Position numbers and translations under genes: made by a program. A DNA stretch of 64,000 bases from Leuctra nigra (lineage: Eukaryota > Arthropoda > Insecta > Plecoptera > Leuctridae), in contig OW203762.1 in NCBI GenBank assembly GCA_934045905.1, forward strand, positions 12,119,647 through 12,183,646, written 5' to 3'. Under the pieces are notes generated by a model. That model worked only from the letters and a program-made list of their open reading frames with translations, was not told the origin of the DNA and did not search any database. This document shows, piece by piece, positions 33,664-47,200 of the stretch; position 1 is the first letter of the stretch, and every line of letters begins with the position of its first letter.

Positions 33664-36600
33664 ATGTACGCACTGCTGTCCATCGCTCTACTTGCAGCCG
33701 TGTGTGCTGGCGTCGCGGCGAACAGTAAGTACAAACTCTTGGGCTACTGAGAAATACATGCAGGATAGGGTCCACGTACTGTGGGGCATATCTACATGGC
33801 GCTACTACAGTAAGCGACAGGGCAAGTTGGACCCCAGGTATAATTTCCACCCCTACTGAACCTTCCCCCACCATGCTACCACGCTGGCGACCTGCAATCT
33901 CGCCGAACAACAAGACCTGTCAAAACAAATTGACATGGGTCGATATCCAACCACCTCATTAGTTACAAATATTATTTTGTTGCGTTTTTGCTCAAAATGA
34001 TTTAGTTTTTGTCAGATTATTATCCTGCCTTAAAATTGAATGTCATACCTCTTTTAAATTTAAAAAACGGTAAATATTTGACTAAACTACGGAAAAAGGT
34101 GTATCACTGCAAATACAGTTGGAAATTCGATTTGTCGCGGTTTATAGCCCATAATAAAGTTGCGTTTGTTTGTTTGTTTGTTTCATGAAGTTATATAAAC
34201 GATCGACCAGACAGTGAATAATTGCTAGATTGTATGACGCAACTCCAATAGGGAAGTCTCGTGAAGATTAGAATTCAGAATAATATTTATTTTATGAAAG
34301 TTGAGATGTTGCTGAACACAGATGTGGTATTATTTTTGTTGTTGGACGAATAGTTCTCATGTAATTAATTTACAAAGTTTGATAGATCTCCTCTCATTTA
34401 AAAACAGGAAAATTGGCAATGACATCACAGTTTGCTATATTGCCATGGCAACAAGGGAATCCCCATGTCAACACAATGTTCAAGACTTGGAAATGACATC
34501 ACAGTTCTGATTCTTGTTAAAGGCCGTTTTTCCCGCCAAAATTCATATGATATTTGAACTCGATTTTTATGAATGAAAATTTAAGATTTCACTGGTAATA
34601 AGTGTATTTGTCATTATTATTTGTGTTTATTTATAGATATTTACTAGAATAAAATTTTATGAGACTTCCCTATTGCATTCATTCAATATTATTGGACAAA
34701 CATTGATTCTTCAAATCAAAAGTTGTGCATGAATAATTCAAATTATAGTCGCAAATATTAACAACGAATGAAGATGAATGAATCGCCGTGTTTCCAAGCA
34801 GTTTGTGTGCAGCGTCTGATGATTTATGTTACAATACACAATTTGAATATCATGATGTTCAAATACATCATCAAAGAAACGTTATAATTTGACAGCTAAT
34901 ATATTAGTTTCTTTGGGGTAAATAAAGTTTTATCTTGCAAGATGGTCTAATATCTGATCATTGCTAAGGAATGAGGATGTGACGGCGGATCTTGAATGAC
35001 TCAATAGTTATAGCGATATTTAGGTAATATTATCACCAATGTTTATCTTTTAGTACAGCTGACTCTTGTTGATTGTCATTAAATTTGGGGGTTTAGATTC
35101 TACTCGAGGACGATATTGTCGACAATAATTTGCATCAGTGGGTGTTTTTCACTCGCCATGGCAGACCATTAAGCTCGTGACCAATCGCCCGACAAATATT
35201 TGAGTGCTTGATCGAAAGGGAAGCCAGTGTCAAGCCAAGAGCGTCGTTTAGTTTGGACAGTGTATGCAAACTTGCGTAAGCAGAATCCTGGACTTGGTGT
35301 GAAAGACGTGATAGTGAAGGCAGCCGCGTTGTGCGGCATTTCTGTATCTTAAGCTTAAAGCGAATTCGAAATGAAATTCGACATGATATTCAAATTGTGT
35401 ATTGTAACATAAAATCATCAGACGCTGCACACAAACTGCTTGGAAACACGGCGATTCATTCATCTTCATTCGTTGTTAAAATTTGCGACTATAATTTGAA
35501 TTATTCATGCACAACTTTTGATTTGAAGAATCAATGTTTGTCCAATAATATTGAATGAATGCAATTGGAGTTGCGTCATACAATCTAGTAATTATTCACT
35601 GTCTGGTCGATCGTTTATATAACTTCATGAAACAAACAAACAAACAAACAAACGCAACTTTATTATGGGCTATAAACCGCGACAAATCGAATTTCCAACT
35701 GTATTTGCAGTGATACACCTTTTTCCGTAGTTTAGTCAAATATTTACCGTTTTTTAAATTTAAAAGAGGTATGGCATTCAATTTTAAGGCAGGATAATAA
35801 TCTGACAAAAACTAAATCATTTTGAGCAAAAACGCAACAAAATAATATTTGTAACTAATGAGGTGGTTGGATATCGACCCATGTCAATTTGTTTTGACAG
35901 GTCTTGTTGTTCGGCGAGATTGCAGGTCGCCAGCGTGGTAGCATGGTGGGGGAAGGTTCAGTAGGGGTGGAAATTATACCTGGGGTCCAACTTGCCCTGT
36001 CGCTTACTGACTCCGTTTGTCAACGACCTTTGGGGCAGTCCATGACGTTCGCGATTTGGTGGTGATGGGAGGGGGCATATTCCGCATATTCCATGACAAA
36101 AGTACTATATTGAAAGAAAAAGGCAAAGTTTGTAGGAGAAGATGACAAATCATATTAATTTTAATGGGAAATAACTTTTCACACAAATGTTAAGCATTGA
36201 TAAATGCGTAATATTATGTGCACAATGCACACACTGCATTGAACACTGCACTGCAGCTCCTTTGACGTTTTGACAGCTGAAGTAGGTAATATTCCCACAG
36301 AAGGTGTAACACTACCTACGTGGCTCTGCATGTACTGTTCGCATCGCACTAGCTCTTAACTCACAGACTATTCGGGTAGATTATGGAATACCGTTGGCCG
36401 CATTCTGTGACTAATATCTAACACTTTTATTTGTTGATAACGATTAATTGCATATCCCCGATTACACTACTGAGAACGTAATATCGAGAAGGGATAGGAG
36501 GGGAAACGCGGTTCTGGCAGAGCCATACTTCAGGCAAATGACGCCAACGGGGACAGGCTATAGCGATTTAACGTCCCATACGAAGGACGGTGTGACATTC

Positions 36601-39600
36601 ACAGCACGGGCCTCCACAACCCGCGTCGTCGAGAGACTGATAACAGGTAGATGGAGGTCGTCACACTGACCCCCAAACACCCCAGTCTCTCTGGCCAAAC
36701 GCAGCAACGAAGGTGACCTAAATGAAAATCGATAAATTGCTCTTGACGAGATTATTACACATTGTAATACTGTATGTGCTGTATTGCTTACTCTCTTGAG
36801 CATTCGCGTCACCAGTGCGTTCGATTCCGAGTGTTATGACTGTGCAATCATCTTTCATGTTTCCGCAGCCATTCTCTGAACTCCTATGACTGACGTCATA
36901 ACATAATCTCTATTGAGTGTTGATTGATAGCGAATATCAATTCAAAAGAGGCGAGCGAGTAGTGAGCGTGACCTTCAAGAGTTTTTAATCGATTTGTATC
37001 AATATCTTTTACCAACGTAATTGTTTATAAAATAAGGCTACTTACTAACGTGTCTTAGTATTGTTCAATGAAAGTTTTTCATAGCTTGGAATGGTGTGTT
37101 AGATATTTTGTCCTGCTGACGTTAGTGCCATGCATTTTCTCATTTTAAATTACTAAACGTCCGTAGAACAAAATTCATCACTATGAAGTAACTTTCATTG
37201 AACAGCTCTGAATTGACGCGTAAGTAGGACACAAATGTAAGAGAATCGTTGAAATAATGGGTGGATTCTTACAACGGAAGTTGACTGTGTTTTATTTCAG
37301 ATCCGCCGAGGATCGCGGCGACGGAACGAATGGTGAGAGCAGAGGAAGGAAGCTACGCTACATTGTCGTGCGTGGTTCAAGGCAACCCGACGCCCACCAT
37401 CTCGTGGAGGAAGGACTCAGTCCAAGTAAGGCAACAATGACCAAAGCATTTTCTTTCATTCCTAATACTCCGGCAATCACTCAAGAATATCAGTGGCCGA
37501 TCAGTGGTTGATCAGGGGCAGATCAACACCAAATGCCGATACATTTTGACATTATGGTCACACCGATAAGCTATAAGTCCGCATATACATTCTTCCGTTT
37601 TGCGTTTTATTTTTTTTATTATTTGACGCCCACTTTTGCTATGATTGTTCAAAGAACCGCCTGATGTATCAATCACACATCCCCGATGAAATTTAAACCG
37701 GGCGGCGAAAATAAAATCCGCATACGGCGGACTTGCGGACAGTTTTTTAAGGGTTGCTGCGTTATTAATACCTAACAGATGAGATTAAATATAATATTTG
37801 CTGTGAATATTGCCATTAGCTACATACTGTTGACATACTCCATGGGTTGTTACAGATTGACGGAACGGAAGCTCGACACAAGCTCCTGCCAGACGGCTCA
37901 CTGCAGATCATCGGGTTGTCCTACAGCGATGGCGGAAGATACGTCTGCATCGCTGACAACGGCGTCGCTCCTCCAGCGCAGAGGCAGCTGCACTTAGATA
38001 TCACAGGTACACCAGCCTGCAAGTGAAAGTTAAACCTGTACTTACACCAGAGCACAGCTGCGTTAGTTGTGTTGCCTAGATACAGGAGGTATCTACCTAC
38101 TGGCAATGCTGCTAAACCAGTCATGCAGGTAATCTAACGGCAAGGGTGTACCTTTCTCTTGGAATTTACCGTTGGAATTGTCCATTCTTGGAATGCCGTG
38201 GCATTGCCCTTAGGTTCGGGATCAGTAGGCCCATTCTGATAGTCCAATTTCTATTTCGTAGATTTTTGTTGCTGATAAAGACTTGCTGCTCTAGTCCAGA
38301 GAGTGTTTGAGTTAGATTTAATCCTCCTCAAGTTAGTAAACAGCGATGATTGGCGTGAAACAAGTACGGTCAATTCAAAGAGATTTTTTTTGTCTGGGGC
38401 TTAACGTCGTACAGCGAGGCTAATGGCGACGGATGAATGATTATGATGGTGATTGGGAGATGATGGTGAAGAGTACGTAAGGATAGAAGGTGGGAAGGAG
38501 GCGGTCGTGGCCTATCAGTAGGGTACGTTTCCAGCATTTGCCTGTCGACTGAGGGAAAACCACGAAATAAACCCCAGTCAGGAAAGACGGCCGCGGGAAT
38601 CGAACCCAGGCCTCCGGAATACAAGTTCAGAGCGTTGACCACTCACTCAACCTGTTGGGAGTAAGAGAAAGGTACACCCTTGCAGTTAGAATACCTAAAT
38701 TACATAGCGCTCCGCTGTACTCGATGCTGAATTGGATGCATATCAAATGAAACTCTCAATTCATTTACAATATGGAAAATACATTCTTCGTCGACCCTAG
38801 AAATATTAGTCCTACTTCGAAACACAGCTTTGTACCGATACTCAACAGAAAGATAAAATATCTCTCATTTTCACTTCAGAGTCTAATTCGGCAAGCAAAT
38901 ATTAAATTTAGAAATCGCTTGTACTCTAAAGTCGACTCGAGAATGGGCTATGAATGATTGTTTCAAATAAAATGGTCCGTAGAAACGACATATTATTTTG
39001 GTAATCATATCCAGAATTTACCTCAAGGCTACAGCCGAAGTTAACAAACAAAAGTTAATTTTATTGTTGATCTATACTGGTCAAGTATTGATGCCAACTC
39101 TGTCATTGCAGACCCTGTGGACAAACCGGCGGAGATAATCGGCGAGCCCAACGCGCAAGTCACCTTGACCCTGGGTGCCCCCGGCAAGTTGCACTGCTAC
39201 GCGTACGGCTCGCCTCGTCCCTCCGTCACCTGGTGGCAGGGCGATCGCATGCTGCCTCTTGTATCAGAGCAGTTCACACAGACTCACAACTTCTCCCTCA
39301 TCTTCCATTCCGTCGCGCAGCGTAATCTCGGACCCTACACCTGTCAGGCGTACAACGGGCTCGGGAAAGCGACTACATGGACCGTCACGGTTCAAGCACA
39401 CGGTTCTGCCTACTCGACGGATCCGGAGGATTTCCCGTTCGCAAAATACCTCGTGTACGCCCCAAGAAGGCAAGAGGCTGTGACTCCATCTTGGACAGCA
39501 GAACGACAACATCATTATCGGGTTGTGAGACCGCGACCCGAGCTTTCTGCAACCGAACGGTCCGTGGATGCGTCAATCAACCAGCATCCCACCCAGGGTG

Positions 39601-40243
39601 TTTCTCCCACTCCTAGGTCTAATAGAGGTAAGATTTTTTTACTATAGGAAAACGCTCTTTGTAACGCGGTGATTAGCGAACCTTCGCATTGGATGTCAGT
39701 TGATATGCGTTTCAAAGTGTCTGCTAACGAGCTGAAATGAAATGCGACAAAGGAGTAGTGATAATTTCTTTAAGATTTATGAAAAATATTTCAAAACATT
39801 GCTCACAATGTTAGTTGCGACAGCTCTTATGGCATTAGTATGTGTTCAAAATTTCAGGTTGATCGGTTGAACGATTTGATCTGGGCCAGACCAGGCAAAA
39901 ACACAGACAGAATAAAAACAGAGAACGTACCGTGATGGCGCTGTCGCTCGCTTACTTTTACAGAGCTACACAGATCAGATATAGCTTTCTACTTGATATC
40001 AACTACATACACATCCTTGATATTCGTGGTTCCATTCCATCACCGCCATCACCAACATTCAATTGACTTCCAGGCGTTCACCCGACCTGTACGGACGATC
40101 CTGAGTTCGCGAACTGCCAGCTGATCGTGCGGGCCCAATACTGCACTCACACGTACTACAGAAGGTTCTGCTGCAAGAGCTGCACGCTGGCCGGCCAATT
40201 GCCGTCTCATGACCCATCAGGCTCATCAGCAAGGAATAAATGA
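33664..40243 (+). CDS. Secreted two-Ig-domain PLAC protein (papilin/lacunin C-terminus-like)
   Basis: Predicted extracellular matrix-type protein of 340 residues. Exons: 33664-33724, 37301-37425, 37856-38006, 39112-39627, 40074-40243, all with GT-AG ends and matching phase. Exon 1 is a signal peptide (MYALLSIALLAAVCAGVAAN). Exons 2-3 make an I-set Ig domain: LSCVVQGNPTPTISWRKD, then DGGRYVCIADNG. Exon 4 holds a second Ig domain (LHCYAYGSPRPSVTWWQGD, GPYTCQAYNGLG) and a polar linker. The last exon is a PLAC module (PTCTDDPEFANCQLIVRAQY, FCCKSCTLAGQ). Ig plus PLAC is the ending of insect papilin, but the thrombospondin and Kunitz parts are missing. AATAAA at 40593 is a possible poly(A) signal. 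Confidence 0.85.
33808..36009. repeat. Large inverted repeat (foldback element) in intron 1 of the Ig-PLAC gene
   Basis: Arms 33808-34854 and 35382-36009 are near-identical reverse complements of about 625 bases once a 422-base insertion in the left arm is removed. Outer ends CAGTAAGCGACAGGG and CCCTGTCGCTTACTG; spacer about 525 bases. No transposase frame. A clear target duplication was not found. The left end lies 83 bases past the exon 1 donor. Confidence 0.85.
34250..34671. mobile_element. Small insertion in one arm of the inverted repeat
   Basis: Ends AGGGAAGTCTC and GAGACTTCCCT are inverted repeats. The opposite arm (near 35572) has the uninterrupted site CTCCAATTGC, so the insertion is exactly 422 bases plus an AT dinucleotide duplication. 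Confidence 0.75.
36010..37300. other. Rest of intron 1 of the Ig-PLAC gene
   Basis: No further repeat or coding exon recognised. GGTCGTCACACTGACCCCCA near 36656 resembles GGTCGTCACACTAACCCCCA at 33611-33630, upstream of the gene start, so a promoter-proximal segment may have been duplicated into the intron. Confidence 0.4.
38384..38655 (-). repeat. tRNA-derived SINE family A copy
   Basis: Near-complete copy from TTTGTCTGGGGCTTAACGTC to the head complement CAGAGCGTTGACCACTCACTCAACCTG. It lies in an intron of the Ig-PLAC gene, antisense to it. Confidence 0.85.
39645..39953 (-). mobile_element. Family H1 repeat, internally deleted copy
   Basis: Short copy: AGGAAAACGCTCTTTGTAACGC at one end and GGCGCTGTCGCTCGCTT at the other, with only a few hundred bases between. 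It lies just inside the last intron of the Ig-PLAC gene. A further family scrap is at about 40785-40875. Confidence 0.5.
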
Positions 40244-41201
40244 ACTTATATTACATTATGTTTTCACTCGCTTTCAGTAGTACCCATGCAGGTGTTGGTA
40301 TAGAATAGGTCAAATAGAATATTTGAAATAGAATGTGTATAACAGATTGTATAAAACGGAATGTGTAAAGCACATAATTAATTAATATATTGTCAGTGTA
40401 ATGCATTTTCTATTTATCTATTCTCAAAGACATTGAGAGATCTTTGTGCAAATGTATTAGTGACATATTATCTTATCCATATTCTCTCACATACCATTTG
40501 CAGGACGCGCTCTGGCAACGTGTTGAAGCGTGCCTTCTTATTGCATGGAAAATAATGTTTTCTATAAATGTACACTGATCTATAGACATTTTAATAAAAT
40601 TGTAAATTATTTTAATCAAAATGTGGAGTGGTATATATTTCTACTTCGATAGAAAAATACAAATAATATCTTAAAATGTATAATGTCTGGGAGTTTTATA
40701 TAACTATCCTGCAAATATCGGGCACGGTATCCAAAACCGGGCTTTCCCTATACGAAACCGATCTTATGATTTTAGTGGGTGGCTAAATTTCAAATCAATT
40801 GGTTGAACGGTTTGATCTGGGCAACTCTGGCAAAAGCACAACCTGTACCGAGATGATACGCTCGCCGCCCTTGCTTATAATAAATGCCCAAGAGGTATTT
40901 CTATAGAATATTTTCCCAATTCCATTCTGATGGAATCCGGCCTACGCGCATAAGGATTAACATTGCATGAAATTGAGTTCCATCAGAATTGGGAATTTAA
41001 CAGTTTCTAGAATAGGGCCCCTGGTCCTATTTTCGTACCGGTTCAGCCCTAAAGACCCACGACCAGCCTGTTCTAGCTCTTATTTTTCCCCCAGAGGTCA
41101 CTGTGGAGTTATCTATCTCTGTACCTCTCCTTGACCTCAGAGGTCAACATTCTGCTTGAAACTGCACACAACGTGAAGACAGATTTCTAGAAGACATCAT
41201 C
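40244..41201. other. Short interval between the two PLAC genes
   Basis: Contains the candidate poly(A) signal of the upstream gene, a degenerate GTCAAATAGAAT run, an H1 scrap and a small foldback. The promoter of the protease-PLAC gene must lie in the last few hundred bases; no clear TATA box is seen. Confidence 0.45.
40901..41022. repeat. Small foldback repeat upstream of the protease-PLAC gene
   Basis: CCCAATTCCATTCTGATGGA pairs with TCCATCAGAATTGGG, and CTATAGAATA with TTTCTAGAATAG. The GGGGCCCTATTCTA terminus also appears near 7137, hinting at a dispersed family. Confidence 0.55.
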
Positions 41202-44200
41202 ATGTTCGCATTGCTTTATATCGTAGCTCTTCTTGGAGTCGTGTGTGCTGACGTCACTTCGAACAGTAAGTAAAACTATTGATCTACATGATAAATCCAT
41301 TCTGTGATAACAGTAGAAAAATGCTCTGTGTACCGGTTTAATCAGAGAGCCTTTCGTTTTGCATGCGAATTTATATGCGTTCGCATGTTTCTGCGCTGCA
41401 GACCTTGGAAAGAGCCGAACCAAATAAAATATCTATAACATATTATCCACGTATGTTACTTTAAAATTCCGGATTCGGGCCTAATCGGGAAGTTATAAGT
41501 TATAATTGGACCGAACGACGTCAGACCGAACGAAATTATAAACTGATTTCGCAGATTGAATGGACTGACGTCACTTTAGTCAATTGAGACTTCACGCTCG
41601 ACGAGAACTAAAACGATCTCGAAAACACAAGGCTATTTTCCTTGTCGTCTCGTTACACTTGATACGGGCTCAAAGATAGAACGATACGTCGTCCGCCGTT
41701 TGCGTCGTGATCAGGGTGAATGATCGGTTTGTGGGAAAGAGAGTTGTTAACATTCTTGAGCGAACTTAGCGAGCGTCACTATACGGTAGTCTTATGGCAC
41801 TTTTTATATTTTTTTTTACTGCCCAGGTCAAACCGTTCAACCAATCAATCTGAAATTTTGCACACTTACTTATGTAAACTATAAGGTCTCTGTGATCGTT
41901 TTTGAACTCATGATCCTGTGATTATAATACATTTATTATGTGACTTTCGAAATTTAAACTAGAACAGATCAACTTAAAACTTCGCATGGTTATTGAGACC
42001 AACACTTTTGGTACCTATTTTTGAAGACTTATCTGTCGTTATTTTTAAAAGATATTGCCATTTTGAGGACAATTTATTATATAATCTTGAAATATTTGAA
42101 AAGTGTATACTAGGTACCTAAATTTTCATCCCTGCCTTCATGACGCTTCAGTTCCAAGGCCTGTGAGCAGCTGATACTTGCAAACGCATCGGATGCAGTA
42201 CGAAGGCTCGCTCATCAACGTGCTACACTATGAGCGTTACTATAGTTTATTGATATTATTGGTACACGTATTTTTGATAGCACCTATTGAAATATTTGGG
42301 AAAATATCCTGTAACTTTTTAAAATCGAAAACACCTCCATCCATCCTATAAAAAAGTGCAAATATACCTTGTGACCATGACTGACTGATGGGGCGATGCA
42401 AGGCTAGGACGACAGGTTGATCACAAGTTGGCGCTAGGGTCGTTTGGGTACATCAAAGTATTTTTTACGCCTCAGTCTGTATTTTCATGTTAAATTATAA
42501 GAATTAAGGTGATACTAGCGCTCGGCCGTTTTAGAAAATTGAAAGAGAAAAATTGTTTCATAAGTAAGTGTAAATCATGGTGTTACTTTTACAGGATATT
42601 CACATGATCAGTCTGATTGTATATATTAGTAGCACTTTTTAATTTTTGCTTATTGCATCGTTAATTAGGCGCCGGTTATTCAACAAAACCGTGCAAAACT
42701 CTGAAATTTGCGATACGATTGGAGACCAAACCGGTTAACCAATTGATCTCAAATTTTTATCATGATTAGATGAAAGACAAACTTAGGGTTATCACTTGGC
42801 ACATTTTTGAAATTTAATTTTATACGGCACCCAGGGAGACGAGAAAATCGCTAATTTTTCACCAAAAATCCACTTTTTATAAATTAACGAAACAAAAAAT
42901 TTAAAATATACCAAGGGATAACCCTAAGTTTGTTCTTTATCTAATCACGTTTAAAATGTCAAGTAATTTGGTCTACACATTTCGTCTCCAATCGTATCGC
43001 AAAGAGTGTCTACAAAAAGCAGCAAAATCGCTCGCGCTTGCAGCACCTTAATGTTGATATTTTGTTATTGACCAAAAGGGTGGATAATAATTAGAATTTT
43101 TAGTGTATAATAACGATTTTTTGATAAATATAATGACAGCTCTCAGATTGATTTATGTTTTCAGGGTTCTCTTGAACTTACTCACTCATAATGGAATTGT
43201 GTATCATACAATTAAAACAATTGAGAGGGTAGCGCCTCTGATTGAAATAGAAATTGCTTTAGATATTGCACTATCTTCTTATTTGTATACATTTTTATAC
43301 TAGAGTAAAAAATATATGAATATCGTAACAGTAAGTACATCTTCTTGCGCCAGTAAAAATTAAGTTTCGCGAGTTATAATGTTGAGTGGTACGAACAGGT
43401 ACCCAAACCAGTGACCCAAACGCGAGCAGCACAAGCGGGAGATGGTTTGGCTAGTTCCTTATTGTTCATTTAGTTTCTTCTGCTGTTTTTTTTCCCACAG
43501 CGTCGATAGTTTTTTTTCTAGGACTTAACGTCGCACTGTTCTGCAGCGGCGACGGATGAGTGATTATGATGATGATTGGGAGATGATGGTGAAGAGTTAG
43601 GTAAGGATAGAAGGTGGGAAGGAGGCGGTCGTGGATTATTAGTAGGTTCCCTTCCCAGCATTGCCTGTCGACTGAGGGAATACCACGAAAATAATTCAGT
43701 CAGGAAAAAAGACCGCGGGAAACGAACCGGGGTCTCCGGAACAGTGTTGTTATTAGATCATATTATTTTTATCTAGATAAAGATAAAGGTAACCTGCCAA
43801 AAATTTATCTAGATAAGATAATAGATACATCTCCAAGAAATCACCTATATTATAGAAAGATAAAAATAATTATCTATATAATTGTAAAAGATAATATATA
43901 TTTTTTTACCAAATACCAATGTTCCATAATTATTTTCAAATCCTAAATTCGGAACTCGAGTTTTAAAAAATATGGGAGCCGTCAAAAGAAGCCAACTAAT
44001 GCGACTAAACGGAGATGATTTTCCTTTTTCATATCATCTGACATTTGAGGTTTGTGCATGTTCATACATACACATGCATTTAGAATTTTTAATTTTTTAT
44101 CTAGATAATATAATTGTCAATAGATAACACAATTTTAATCTAGATAAAGATAAAGATAACCAATTATTTAATTATCTAGATAAGATAATAGATACAAAAT

Positions 44201-47200
44201 ATTTATTGAGCGAGCGTAGCGAGCATCTCCATTCTGCACGTTTGGACACTATCTCTGTTTTTTTTTGCCCGACGGCTCAGGCCACAATTTTCTTTCGATC
44301 GAGCTGAAATTTTGCACACATACAAATATCATTCTAACTTAATAGTGTATAATAGTTTTTGGGAGCTGCCCTCCGATTGGTTCAAAAATTAGAATATCTC
44401 CTGATTGGTAGAAAATCAAAGTGTTCCGATAAAGTTCACATTTTGCATGGACATTAAGACTACCATTTTCTCTTATTTTACAAGTTTTCAGCCCAATCAT
44501 TGGGTAACTATGCACTTATTTACATTTATCTTAGTTTGAAACTGTCAGAATTGATGGTATCGGGAAATTCCACTGCTTTCTGGATTGTTTTAAAATGTAC
44601 CCAAGTGCTTTCCCAAGTGTAGATGGCTATAGGCACCGAGTGTTCGCCACGAGTGAGAGAAATAAGCAACACTTGTGGGAATGATCGTCAACTGCAGTCT
44701 TGGGTAGTAACGTAACGAAAGTAACGCATAACTGTAACGAAATTACTTTTTTGGGTAACGAGCCAGTAATTTCATTACAAAATTTTTGAAGTAACGTCCG
44801 AGTAATTTCACTACTTTTTTCTAAGTAATTTGAGGTTAGTAACGCGTTACAAATTGCCGCTCCCCCACTGTTGTTTTCGTACATCATTTTCAAGATGTTG
44901 AACTAAATTCACGATGAGTATGATGAATTTGCGCCTGAATTGATATACATTTTTCTTTTGGACGTTTTTTTTTAATCATAAACACCTAGAATCGTCGTGT
45001 AAAATAATGTCAAATGGATATTTTCAATAAAATGACATGAGAATCCCATTGCATGCTGGTTGTAGGATAGGCGCCATTTTTATTATTTTGTGTTGTGTAC
45101 ATTTCGGAAATCACGGAAAATTTCGAAGTAATTTCGTTACTATTTTTCATGAAATGTAAAGTAATTTCATTACTTCTTAATAACGGTAACGGTAAAGTAA
45201 TTTTACTACATTTTGACCTATGTAATTTGTAACGTAATTTCATTACTTTTTAAAAGTAATTTACCCAAGTCTGGTCAACTGTTTCATTTCTCATTGGCCG
45301 TGACCTAGCAACCGATCAGATGTCAACAAATGTACTCAAAATATTTCGGAATCAGAACTAAGTCGCGCAAATTACTATTGTGATCAGATTCAGTGAAATT
45401 GTGAACACTTTATTATCAATATTTTGTATGTGAATAAACATGAGATAAACTTGTGTAAATTTTAAGGAGTGATAATGCGTAATATGTGCAGCAACATAAC
45501 GTATAACTGCAGCGACTTGGACGCCTTGCCAAAGGTAAACTTCCTTCCCACAGATTAGGTGGCTCTGTCTGTACTTTTTGCAGCGCTATCTGTAGTCTAT
45601 TCACGCTGCCTATACTCAGTTTCAATGAAAAACATATTATTCTTGTTGATTGAGTGGACTATATTACAATTCATAAGGGATGATATTATGTATATGTATA
45701 CCTATACTTAGATATTATAATTTTGTTTGAATACGGATCGTGTTTCACAGTAAATAGTTATGTTTGAAGCAATGTTTCGACTAGATAACACATGTAACCT
45801 CTCATATTTTACACATTTCCAGCCCAATCGGTCAAGAATGTACAGACTTATTTGTATTTTAAGTGTTTTGAATATCTGTTCACAGAGATTGATGGAGAAG
45901 TATACCTATCAAATGCATGGTATATTGATCTTTTAATGAATTTTTCCAGAACGTTTAAGGAAATTTGCTAAGAAAATCAGTAAAATGATGCATATAGTTA
46001 GTTATCTTTGATTGAATGGATCGTGCTCGATTGGCGATGTTGCGCGTGTCGGTGCTCGCTCATCAACGCGTTATACAGAGCGTTTTCCTAGTCTAGATAA
46101 TTACCTAGATAATTTTATCTAGATAAGTCACAACACTGCTCCGGAATACAAATTCAGAGCGTTACCACTCAGCCATACCTGTTTCCGGTACAAATCTGTC
46201 GGATTAAGCTGCCTTTCCATGGTCCGTCACGGTCCGTCACCGAGATTTTTGGGGATGGCTCTGATTGGTTGAGCCGGGTCATGTGATTGCATTCTGTCGT
46301 TTTCGTCGGACGGTGACGGACGGTGACGGAGCACGGAAATGCAGCTTTAGTTAGCTTTGCATGCCCAATTGATACGATACACGGAAATTTAAAATAACCG
46401 CCTAGGTCAATACAATTAATTATTTTCTTTTACCCATGCCAAGTTGTTGAGCGAGCGAAGCGAGCGTCTCTTTTTGGTTTCTTATGGCACGGACCACTGT
46501 TTTATTGTGTTTTTTTTCTGTTAGTGGAGCAATACTGGTTACACTTTTCATCCGATCGAGCTGAAATTTTGCACATATGTACGGACCATTTCTGGGCGTT
46601 GCAGACCCTAATTCTTTTAAAATCCGTTGCTTGGTTGACCAAAATTTTGAGTTTTGAAAAAATTATCTTCCGATTGGTAGTTCCGATCAATTTGAAATTT
46701 TGACAAGTCATTGCGACCTACATTGTATCATATATTACAAAGTTTCAACAAATTCTTCAATTGGTTAAAATTTAAACAAAAATCTGCCGATTTTTCACTG
46801 TCCAACCCCAGACAACCCCTTACCCTCAACTTCTCTATTGCCCATTCAACCCATCTAGGTAGGTACCACACATTCATAACAAGATAGCCATAGAGCCGGA
46901 AGAGGAGCACAGATGAGTGGACGACAACAACCCTTCCCCTGCCCCTCGATTATCCCTCTATTATTAGCATGTAGCCTGCAGAAGCTGCTAGCGCCGGAAG
47001 TGCATCTTCAAGCAACTCATTGGCGTCCTGTTTCTTTTAGAGAGCAGTCGTTATTGCAGATTTTTCGCCACAGTGATGTCACCAATAATTCATTACTCTT
47101 GGTCTACGAGTGTGTTATCTTTATTTCCGCAATTGAACCCGCATTTTTGTACAATAATTTACTATAGTTTTAATTTACTGGCAATGTTCTATTAGATGAA

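Larger units (their letters stand above)
43742..46138. mobile_element. Non-autonomous hAT element inserted in a SINE
   Basis: Termini CAGTGTTGT and ACAACACTG; perfect flanking duplication CTCCGGAA (43734-43741 and 46139-46146). Subterminal TTATCTAGATAA repeats at both ends. Centre occupied by an H1 repeat. The host site is family A SINE sequence, so the empty site can be reconstructed from other SINE copies. Confidence 0.9.
43510..46193 (-). repeat. tRNA-derived SINE family A copy split by a hAT element
   Basis: The body occupies about 43510-43741 and the tRNA head resumes at 46139-46193 (CCGGAATACAAATTCAGAGCG). Together they make one family A copy. The 2.4-kb interruption is flanked on both sides by CTCCGGAA, as expected of an 8-bp hAT target duplication. 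Confidence 0.85.

Noticed and set aside
39175..39616. Several frames on both strands over 39175-39616
   Set aside because: Shadows of exon 4 of the Ig-PLAC gene, whose frame has Ig cysteines and tryptophan in place.
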